This document shows positions 1-4,376 of a stretch of DNA of 5,722 nt, piece after piece (the first letter of the stretch is position 1; every line of letters begins with the position of its first letter). Where the stretch lies: assembly GCA_035528235.1 (NCBI GenBank), contig DATKZB010000005.1, positions 1-5,722 of the forward strand, given 5' to 3'. Both the position numbers and the translations under genes were made by a program. This stretch comes from DATKZB01 sp035528235. Its GTDB lineage: Bacteria > Planctomycetota > Phycisphaerae > FEN-1346. The notes under the pieces are model-generated. The model did not search any database, was not told the origin of the DNA, and saw only the letters and a list, made by a program, of their open reading frames with translations.

Positions 1-66
1 AAACCGTCCGACTTCTTCGAACTCGACGACGCGGCCGCCCGCGAGGCCCCCAAAGTCCAGTTCTGA
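1..66 (+). CDS. C-terminal end of an upstream gene (partial)
   Basis: An open frame enters from the left edge and reads 21 codons to a TGA at 64-66. The encoded tail, KPSDFFELDDAAAREAPKVQF, is acidic then basic and looks like a disordered C-terminus, so it gives no clue to function. Codon use (GC-rich third positions) matches the neighbouring genes. No alternative frame is better, and the stop is followed at once by repeat-rich non-coding sequence, which fits a gene end. The product cannot be named from this fragment. Confidence 0.6.
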   Translation, partial: KPSDFFELDDAAAREAPKVQF

Positions 67-83
67 CGCGCGGCAACGGCTTC

Positions 84-124
84 GCGCGGCGGGCCCTACA
101 ACGCTACTTGTCGCGCGGCCCGCC
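84..124. repeat. Loose stem-loop containing a fragment of the TCCT-loop repeat family
   Basis: GGCGGGCC at 88-95 is the reverse complement of GGCCCGCC at 117-124, giving an 8-bp stem around a 21-nt loop just after the upstream gene's stop. Within it, bases 104-119 (CTACTTGTCGCGCGGC) are identical to the reverse complement of 3444-3459, the outer flank and stem edge of the hairpin inside the amidase gene. This suggests a truncated or decayed copy of that repeat. There is no T-tract, so an intrinsic terminator is possible but unsupported. Confidence 0.45.
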
Positions 125-134
125 TCCCGTGTTT

Positions 135-211
135 GCGCGGCGGGTCCCCGTACCCGCCGCGCTCGAAGTCCGACTGCGAGTAGGCGCGGTGGGTACGGGG
201 ACCCACGGCGC
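135..211. repeat. Inverted pair of REP-like hairpins (CCCCGT/ACGGGG loops)
   Basis: Hairpin 1 has arms 135-145 (GCGCGGCGGGT) and 152-162 (ACCCGCCGCGC), a perfect 11-bp stem around CCCCGT. Hairpin 2 has arms 184-194 (GCGCGGTGGGT) and 201-211, with 10 of 11 pairs (mismatch G188/G207), around ACGGGG. The two units are inverted copies of each other: 142-162 matches the reverse complement of 184-204 with one difference. The pair can therefore fold either as two hairpins or as one long stem, with 21 nt between units. This arrangement resembles REP/BIME elements of other bacteria; no transposase is visible here. Confidence 0.8.
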
Positions 212-238
212 CCAAGCGGTGCTGTAAGTACGCAATCT

Positions 239-244
239 TAGAAT
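239..244 (+). promoter_or_regulatory. Possible -10 element upstream of the UroD-like gene
   Basis: TAGAAT lies in the only relatively AT-rich stretch of the gap (about 221-252), roughly 30 bases before the start codon. It differs from TATAAT at one position. No convincing -35 hexamer is found at the expected distance, so this is a weak suggestion based on composition and position. Confidence 0.2.
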
Positions 245-272
245 GCTCTAGAACGCGCCAGGTATCTTCCAC

Positions 273-1331
273 ATGCCCATGACTTCACGCGAGCGATGGC
301 TGGCCCTGCTGGCGGGCGAGAAACCCGACCGCGTGCCCACCGATTACTGGGCCACGGGCGAGGTCACCGCGCGGCTCCTTAAGGACCTCTCCTGCGCCGA
401 CACCGACGCCCTCTACGAGCGCCTGCACATCGACGGCGTCGACTTCGCGCACCTGCCCCCTACGGTCCACCATCACCCCGACGACCCCGAGGCCGACATC
501 TGGGGCGTCCGCAACCGCCGCGTCGATTACGGGGCGGGCACCTACGACGAGGTGGCGTTCAGTCCGCTGGCGGGCGCCCGCACGGTGGACGACGTCGAGG
601 CCTTCGCCTGGCCCGACCCCGACGCCCACGACTTCGACGCCTTCCGCGCGAACGTCGGTCGCCTCTCCGGACGCCGGGCCGTCCGCTGCGGCTCGTTCGA
701 GCCGTTTCTGCTGTATTGCAGCATGCGCGGCATGGAGCAGGCGTACATGGACCTCCTGACCGAGCCCGACATCGCGCGGGCCATCCTGGGCCGCCTGTTC
801 GATTACCACTATCGGGTGAACGAGCGGATGTTCGACCTGGCGCGCGGCCGGATCGATTTGACGTATGTAGCCGAGGACCTGGGGAGCCAGGCGGGTCTCC
901 TGATGGGGCTGGACCTGATCCGCCGGTTCCTGCTGCCGAACCAGAAACGCATGGCCGACCTGGCCCGCTCCCACGGCATCCACGTCTTCTACCACACCGA
1001 CGGCGCGGCCCGCGAGGTCATCCCCGATTTGATTGAGGTCACGGGCATCGAGGTCCTGAACCCCATCCAGTGGCGGTGCCGCGGGATGGACCGCGAGGGC
1101 CTGGTCCGCGACTTCGGCCGCCGCATCGCCTTTCACGGGGCGGTGGATAACCAGCAGACCCTGGCGTTCGGCACGCCCGACGACGTCCGCCGCGAGGTCC
1201 TGGAGAACCTGCGGATCTTCGCCTGGCCCGCCCGGTGGATTTGCGCCCCGTGCCACAATATTCAGCCCGTCTCGCCCACCGAGAACATTGTGGCGATGTA
1301 CGAGACGGTTTACGAGAATGGGCGGCTGTGA
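273..1331 (+). CDS. Uroporphyrinogen decarboxylase-superfamily protein, methyltransferase-like (not HemE)
   Basis: A 352-residue protein of the UroD/MtaA-CmuA superfamily, an eight-stranded barrel fold. Typical features are the opening MTSRERWLALLAGEKPDRVP (residues 3-22), HTDG (241-244), the NPIQ turn (263-266), GAVDNQ (289-294) and APCHNIQ (325-331) followed by P-TEN. The HemE motif PxWxMRQAGR is missing, so it is not the heme-pathway enzyme. Methylcobamide:CoM methyltransferases of this superfamily bind zinc through H-x-C plus a distal Cys. Here the first site reads H241-T-D243, with C324 and C327 late in the protein, so the metal site is altered and the substrate is unknown. No corrinoid-binding partner is encoded nearby; many planctomycete paralogues are similarly orphan. 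ATG 273 has a weak AGG at 260-262 with usable spacing; ATG 279 is an alternative that starts exactly at the conserved MTSRERW. Confidence 0.85.
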   Translation: MPMTSRERWLALLAGEKPDRVPTDYWATGEVTARLLKDLSCADTDALYERLHIDGVDFAHLPPTVHHHPDDPEADIWGVRNRRVDYGAGTYDEVAFSPLAGARTVDDVEAFAWPDPDAHDFDAFRANVGRLSGRRAVRCGSFEPFLLYCSMRGMEQAYMDLLTEPDIARAILGRLFDYHYRVNERMFDLARGRIDLTYVAEDLGSQAGLLMGLDLIRRFLLPNQKRMADLARSHGIHVFYHTDGAAREVIPDLIEVTGIEVLNPIQWRCRGMDREGLVRDFGRRIAFHGAVDNQQTLAFGTPDDVRREVLENLRIFAWPARWICAPCHNIQPVSPTENIVAMYETVYENGRL

Positions 1332-1347
1332 ACGCCGACAAAGTCAG

Positions 1348-1381
1348 TTGTCGCGCGGCGGCCTTCCTAGGCCGCCGCGAT
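1348..1381 (+). repeat. Single TCCT-loop palindromic repeat after the UroD-like gene
   Basis: Arms CGCGGCGGCCT (1354-1364) and AGGCCGCCGCG (1369-1379) form a perfect 11-bp stem with loop TCCT, beginning 22 bases after the preceding stop. The 34 bases 1348-1381 match the reverse complement of 3422-3455 at 33 positions; the sole difference is in the loop. It could act as a transcription end or mRNA-stabilising stem, but no T-tract follows, so it is listed as a dispersed repeat. Confidence 0.85.
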
Positions 1382-1404
1382 TGGGCCTGACGAGTGTTGC
1401 TGGC

Positions 1405-1459
1405 CGCCCGCCTTGGCGGGCGCATCGAGTGCCAAGTTAGCCGCCGCGCTTGCGCGGCG
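1405..1459. repeat. Two CTTG-loop hairpins in the htpX leader
   Basis: The first hairpin pairs CGCCCGC (1405-1411) with GCGGGCG (1416-1422) around CTTG. The second pairs CGCCGCG (1442-1448) with CGCGGCG (1453-1459), also around CTTG. Stems differ in sequence but share length (7 bp) and loop. The second ends ten bases before the AAGG ribosome-binding sequence at 1470-1473, so it would sit in the htpX mRNA leader if transcription starts upstream. They may be a second small repeat family or a leader structure; the sequence alone does not decide. Confidence 0.55.
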
Positions 1460-1480
1460 CGTGTCGGTCAAGGCGAAACC

Positions 1481-2416
1481 ATGGCCCAGTTCGAACAACT
1501 CGTCTCGGCCAACAAGCGTAACAGCGTCCTGCTGGTCATCGTGTTCGTCCTCTTCATCTGCGTGCTGGGCGGCGTCCTGGGCTGGGCCATCTGGGGCGAC
1601 TGGCGTGCGGCCGTCCCGAGCATCGTCCTGGCGATGGTCGTCTCAATCATCATGGCCCTGGTGGGCTACTACCAGGGCCCCGGCGCCGTCCTGGCGATGA
1701 GCGGCGCCCGGCCCATCTCGAAAGACGCGGACCCGCAACTCCACAACATCGTCGAGGAACTCTCCCTGGCCTCGGGCCTGCCTATGCCGCGGCTCTACGT
1801 CATCGAGACTCCCGCCATGAACGCCTTCGCCACCGGTCGCGACCCGCAGCACGCGCACGTGGCCGTGACGCGCGGCCTGAGGGAACGCCTCAGCCGCGAC
1901 CAGTTGCAGGGCGTCCTGGCCCACGAACTCTCGCACGTCAAGAACTTCGACATCCGGTTCATGACGCTCATGGCGGTGCTGGTGGGCACGGTGGTGATGC
2001 TGGCCCACATCGGCACGCGGGCGATCTTCTATGGCGGGGGCCGACGGCGGTCGCGCGGCAGCGGCGGCGGGGCCGCCATGATCGTGGTCATCGTGGTGGC
2101 GGTCCTCCTGGCCATCATCGCGCCCATCTTGGCCCAACTCATCCAGTTGGCCGTCTCGCGCCAACGCGAATTCCTGGCCGACACCAGCGCCGCCCACATG
2201 ACCCGTTACCCGGAGGGCCTGGCCGGCGCCCTGGAGGCCCTGGGGGCCGACACGGCCGACATGCCCCAGGCCAACGGCGCCACCGCCCACCTCTTCATCA
2301 ACGATCCGCGCATGGCCCGCGGCCGGCGCAAAGGCCGCGGCAGCCTCTGGTCCAGCCACCCGCCCATCGCCGATCGGGTCGCGCGGCTGCGGTCCATCGG
2401 AAACATCGAAGCCTGA
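1481..2416 (+). CDS. htpX: HtpX membrane-integral zinc metalloprotease (M48B)
   Basis: A 311-residue inner-membrane protease that, in the characterised family, degrades misfolded or damaged membrane proteins alongside FtsH. Two hydrophobic segments (about 15-39 and 43-64) precede the catalytic domain. The zinc motif HELSH is at 148-152 (H148, catalytic E149, H152), and the third ligand is E230 in RQREFLAD. Two further hydrophobic segments are at about 158-183 and 199-225. The Arg/Gly-rich loop between them (185-197) and the closing SSHPPIADRVARL are also family-typical. ATG 1481 is chosen because AAGG at 1470-1473 is well spaced and MAQFEQLVSANKRNS matches the usual HtpX beginning. The open frame extends upstream to 1394 but that part reads through hairpin repeats. 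Length is normal and all catalytic residues are present. A 53-bp gap leads to the next gene, so co-transcription is plausible. Confidence 0.95.
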   Translation: MAQFEQLVSANKRNSVLLVIVFVLFICVLGGVLGWAIWGDWRAAVPSIVLAMVVSIIMALVGYYQGPGAVLAMSGARPISKDADPQLHNIVEELSLASGLPMPRLYVIETPAMNAFATGRDPQHAHVAVTRGLRERLSRDQLQGVLAHELSHVKNFDIRFMTLMAVLVGTVVMLAHIGTRAIFYGGGRRRSRGSGGGAAMIVVIVVAVLLAIIAPILAQLIQLAVSRQREFLADTSAAHMTRYPEGLAGALEALGADTADMPQANGATAHLFINDPRMARGRRKGRGSLWSSHPPIADRVARLRSIGNIEA

Positions 2417-2469
2417 ACCCCCTTCTGGCCGACACGTTAGTGTGAGCGGGGACCTCCCGGAGTCCGGCT

Positions 2470-3333
2470 GTGTTTCGACACCTCGGGTCCATCCTGGTGG
2501 CGGTTATGGCGCTGGTGCTGACGGCCTGCGTGGCCGTCATCCTGGCCATGGGCCTGGCGGAGCGTCTGCGTGCCCCGCCTGAGATCCACCTGACGGTATT
2601 CGATGGCGTGGCCGCGCTGGGCCGGCATCCGCCGCGCATCCGGGCCGAGATTCGCGGTGCCCGGCCCGGGCGTCCGTTTGCGTCGCCCTGGATGGTGGCC
2701 CGGTTCGAGGACGGTTGGTCCGCCTGGCTCTGGGTCAACAACAACGGGCAGACCTCGCGGGCGGGTCGCCCCGGCCTGGGCCGCGGGTCGCACCGGTACA
2801 CGGTGGGCCTGTCGGAACTCGAGGATCGCATGGACGTCGTCGGCGAGGGCACCGTCTGGGTCTGGCCGCGCGAGGATGCCGTCGTGTGGCTCGACGCCGG
2901 CGCCATCGTCTCGCTCTTGCCCCTCGCCGACGAGAAGACCGCCGACGCCGCCATGCGCGATGCCGTCGACGCCGTGAAGACGCTTGCCTCGGGCCGGCAT
3001 CCCGTGTACCTTGTGGCGGCGGATGGTCAGGGATACGCTTCGGCCCGCCGGCGTCTTCAGAAGTGCGGGGCGCCGCCGGGTCCTGCCTTCTGGGTGACCC
3101 CGGGCAAGGAACCGTCGCGGCTGCTCGGCCTGAAGGGCGTCTGGCCTACCATCGACGGGGCCGTCGTCTGCGGGCCGGCCGTTCGCAAGGCGGTCGAGAA
3201 ACTGGGCGTGCCGGTGTACCCGGTGCCGCCCGCGACCGTGGCCGCCGGGACGACCGAGGCCCGAGACGCCTGGCGCAGCGCGCTCGAACGGGTGACCGCC
3301 CGGCGAGCCGGCAGCGGGGTGAAAGGGAATTGA
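2470..3333 (+). CDS. Membrane-anchored extracytoplasmic protein, possible degenerate HAD-like domain
   Basis: A 287-residue protein with GTG start, preceded by GGAG (2459-2462) at 7-nt spacing. Residues 7-29 are a strongly hydrophobic stretch. It contains LTAC (17-20), which fits a lipobox, but hydrophobicity continues past the Cys, so a single-pass anchor is more likely. Residues about 38-115 look like a beta-rich domain (EIHLTVFDGVAAL, then WMVARF-DGWSAWLWV). Residues about 126-255 resemble a HAD fold of the LNS2/App1 type: hydrophobic strand plus Asp (AVVWLDAGAIV, 137-147), a helix, HPVYLVAADGQGYASARRRL (177-196), GAPPGPAFW, then K213 and a late VVCGPAVRKAVEKLGV. The usual DxDxT nucleophile motif reads D142-A-G-A-I, so the second Asp is absent and phosphatase activity is doubtful. 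This assignment is inference from pattern; I recognise no named family with certainty. It lies between htpX and the amidase gene and its stop is one base from the amidase start. Confidence 0.7.
   Translation: MFRHLGSILVAVMALVLTACVAVILAMGLAERLRAPPEIHLTVFDGVAALGRHPPRIRAEIRGARPGRPFASPWMVARFEDGWSAWLWVNNNGQTSRAGRPGLGRGSHRYTVGLSELEDRMDVVGEGTVWVWPREDAVVWLDAGAIVSLLPLADEKTADAAMRDAVDAVKTLASGRHPVYLVAADGQGYASARRRLQKCGAPPGPAFWVTPGKEPSRLLGLKGVWPTIDGAVVCGPAVRKAVEKLGVPVYPVPPATVAAGTTEARDAWRSALERVTARRAGSGVKGN
3324..3328 (+). promoter_or_regulatory. Ribosome-binding site that fixes the amidase start
   Basis: AGGGA inside AAAGGGA, overlapping the end of the preceding gene, lies six bases before GTG 3335. An in-frame TGA at 3320-3322 blocks any earlier start, and there is no in-frame ATG, GTG or TTG between 3338 and the signal-peptide Cys. 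The site therefore supports GTG 3335 and translational coupling to the upstream gene. Confidence 0.7.
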
Positions 3334-3334
3334 C

Positions 3335-4171
3335 GTGCTCGGACGGCTGGTACAAGGCTGCTTCGCTATTTCATGCCGCCTGGCGGCCTTCCTAGGCCGC
3401 CAGGAACACGCGTCAGACCCGATCGCGGCGGCCTGGGAAGGCCGCCGCGCGACAAGTAGGTTTGTAGGACTGGCGGCGGCCATCACGATTCTCGTCGGGG
3501 GCATTGGGTGCGCTGGGCCGACGCGGCTGGCGGGCTCGCCGCCGCCGGTGCCGCGCGACGCGTTCCGGTACCAGCCGATCCGGCGCCGGTCGCCCAGCGA
3601 GATCCCCGTCCGCACGGTCACTAAGCCTCCGCTCGTGCTGCCGCGCGTGCCGTCGCTGCCCGAGCACGATGTGTCCTGGGACGTGCGCGGCTGGCAGCGG
3701 CCGTGGCGGTGGATCGTCGTTCACCACAGTGCCACCCAGCGCGGGTCGGCCGCCGCCTTTGACGACTGGCATCGCAACGGTCGGCACTGGGATGAACTGG
3801 GGTATCATTTCGTCATCGGCAACGGCACCGGCTCCGGCAACGGCGAGACCGAGGTCGGCAGCCGGTGGCCCAAGCAGAAACACGGGGCCCACTGCAAGGT
3901 GGGCGACGACGAAACGTACAACAACTTCGGCGTCGGCATCTGCCTGGTCGGCGACTTCATGAAGTCTCGGCCTACCGACGCCCAGATGGCTTCGCTGGCA
4001 CGCCTCGTGGATTACCTGGCGGCGCGGTACGGCATCGACGGTTCCCACATCATCGGACACGGCGACGTCGACGACACCCGGTGCCCCGGCCGGTACTTTT
4101 CGATGGACGACCTGATGTCGCGTCTCGCCCAGCAACGGGCCGCGCGCGGCGAGGCGCCAGGCCGGCGGTAG
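3335..4171 (+). CDS. N-acetylmuramoyl-L-alanine amidase (Amidase_2/PGRP fold), probable lipoprotein
   Basis: A 278-residue zinc amidase expected to cut the MurNAc-L-Ala bond of peptidoglycan outside the cytoplasm. The catalytic domain (about residues 115-265) aligns by eye with T7 lysozyme: zinc ligands H130 (IVVHHSA), H242 (IIGHGDV) and C250 (TRCPG), with Y157 in ELGYHFVIG and T248 at the position of the catalytic Lys in T7 lysozyme. H242 and C250 have the same eight-residue spacing as in T7 lysozyme. NNFGVGICLVGDF and the helix PTDAQMASLARLVDYLAARYG are also family-typical. Residues 43-58 form a signal core ending in GGIGC59, an imperfect lipobox, followed by a Pro/Arg-rich linker (60-115). 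The N-terminus is odd: residues 15-39 are encoded by an inverted hairpin pair (3379-3449), putting the signal core unusually far from Met1. GTG 3335 is the only canonical start and has a good ribosome-binding site. Whether the elongated signal still works is unknown; the domain itself appears intact. Confidence 0.9.
   Translation: MLGRLVQGCFAISCRLAAFLGRQEHASDPIAAAWEGRRATSRFVGLAAAITILVGGIGCAGPTRLAGSPPPVPRDAFRYQPIRRRSPSEIPVRTVTKPPLVLPRVPSLPEHDVSWDVRGWQRPWRWIVVHHSATQRGSAAAFDDWHRNGRHWDELGYHFVIGNGTGSGNGETEVGSRWPKQKHGAHCKVGDDETYNNFGVGICLVGDFMKSRPTDAQMASLARLVDYLAARYGIDGSHIIGHGDVDDTRCPGRYFSMDDLMSRLAQQRAARGEAPGRR
3379..3449. repeat. Inverted pair of TCCT/GGGA-loop palindromes within the amidase reading frame
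   Basis: Hairpin 1 has arms CCTGGCGGCCT (3379-3389) and AGGCCGCCAGG (3394-3404) around TCCT. Hairpin 2 has arms CGCGGCGGCCT (3424-3434) and AGGCCGCCGCG (3439-3449) around GGGA. Both stems are perfect over 11 bp. Hairpin 2 is in the reverse orientation, as its loop reads TCCC on the other strand. The spacer is 19 nt and the centres are 45 nt apart. Bases 3424-3450 are identical to 4239-4265. The pair lies 45 bases after the preceding stop but inside the amidase open frame. Confidence 0.9.
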
Positions 4172-4192
4172 GAGACTATCTCAGAACTTCCG

Positions 4193-4264
4193 GCTGGTGG
4201 CCTTCCTAGGCCACCAGCACGCCGTTTCGCAGGGGCTACGCGGCGGCCTGGGAAGGCCGCCGCG
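4193..4264. repeat. Inverted pair of TCCT/GGGA-loop palindromes after the amidase gene
   Basis: Hairpin 1 has arms GCTGGTGGCCT (4193-4203) and AGGCCACCAGC (4208-4218) around TCCT. Hairpin 2 has arms CGCGGCGGCCT (4239-4249) and AGGCCGCCGCG (4254-4264) around GGGA. Both are perfect 11-bp stems with a 20-nt spacer and centres 46 nt apart, nearly the geometry seen at 3379-3449. Hairpin 1 differs from its counterpart at 3379 at two stem positions, each compensated on the opposite arm. It begins 21 bases after the amidase stop. The order, TCCT unit first and GGGA unit second, is the same at both loci. Confidence 0.9.
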
Positions 4265-4311
4265 CTCGGCGATAAAGGTCTTGCAGCGTGGGTGCCCGGC
4301 CGGCCGTGTGC

Positions 4312-4335
4312 CACGGCGGGTCTTGTCCCGCCGTG
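4312..4335. repeat. Hairpin with TCTTGT loop upstream of the sulfatase gene
   Basis: CACGGCGGG would need its first base at 4312, but the exact paired arms are ACGGCGGG (4313-4320) and CCCGCCGT (4327-4334), an 8-bp perfect stem around TCTTGT (4321-4326), with C4312 facing G4335 as a ninth pair. It lies 41 bases before the sulfatase start. No T-tract follows. Its sequence is unlike the TCCT-loop family, so it may be a different dispersed palindrome or an attenuator-like leader structure. Confidence 0.5.
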
Positions 4336-4363
4336 CAACGATCCCGTCTTGAACCGCCATAGT

Positions 4364-4368
4364 AGGAG
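4364..4368 (+). promoter_or_regulatory. Ribosome-binding site of the sulfatase gene
   Basis: AGGAG is a canonical Shine-Dalgarno core placed eight bases before ATG 4377. It is the main reason for choosing this start, which also yields a complete Tat-type signal peptide. Confidence 0.75.
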
Positions 4369-4376
4369 CCCGTCCG

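Noticed and set aside
285..1256. Long reverse-strand open frame (323 codons) opposite the UroD-like gene
   Set aside because: It mirrors the codon structure of a clear family protein on the + strand; the translation is low-complexity (Val/Gly/Ala/Asp-rich) without motifs, as expected for an antisense shadow in GC-rich DNA.
273..1331. Annotation as HemE (uroporphyrinogen decarboxylase of heme synthesis)
   Set aside because: The HemE signature PxWxMRQAGR is absent and the MTSRERW / NPIQ / GAVDNQ pattern fits the methyltransferase-like paralogues.
1354..1379. Rho-independent terminator after the UroD-like gene
   Set aside because: The stem is strong but no T-tract follows, and the same hairpin recurs elsewhere, including within a gene, so a dispersed repeat is the better description.
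1394..1480. Upstream extension of htpX by 29 codons
   Set aside because: The extension reads through two CTTG-loop hairpins and lacks similarity to HtpX N-termini; ATG 1481 has AAGG at suitable spacing and a typical beginning.
2437..3621. Longest reverse-strand open frame (394 codons)
   Set aside because: It spans two + strand genes with ribosome-binding sites and recognisable domains, and its own translation is Arg/Pro/Gly-rich without a domain; an artefact of high GC.
3379..4264. CRISPR-like repeats
   Set aside because: There are only two doublets 0.8 kb apart, with unrelated short spacers, inverted units and no cas gene; the pattern is that of dispersed palindromes, not a CRISPR array.
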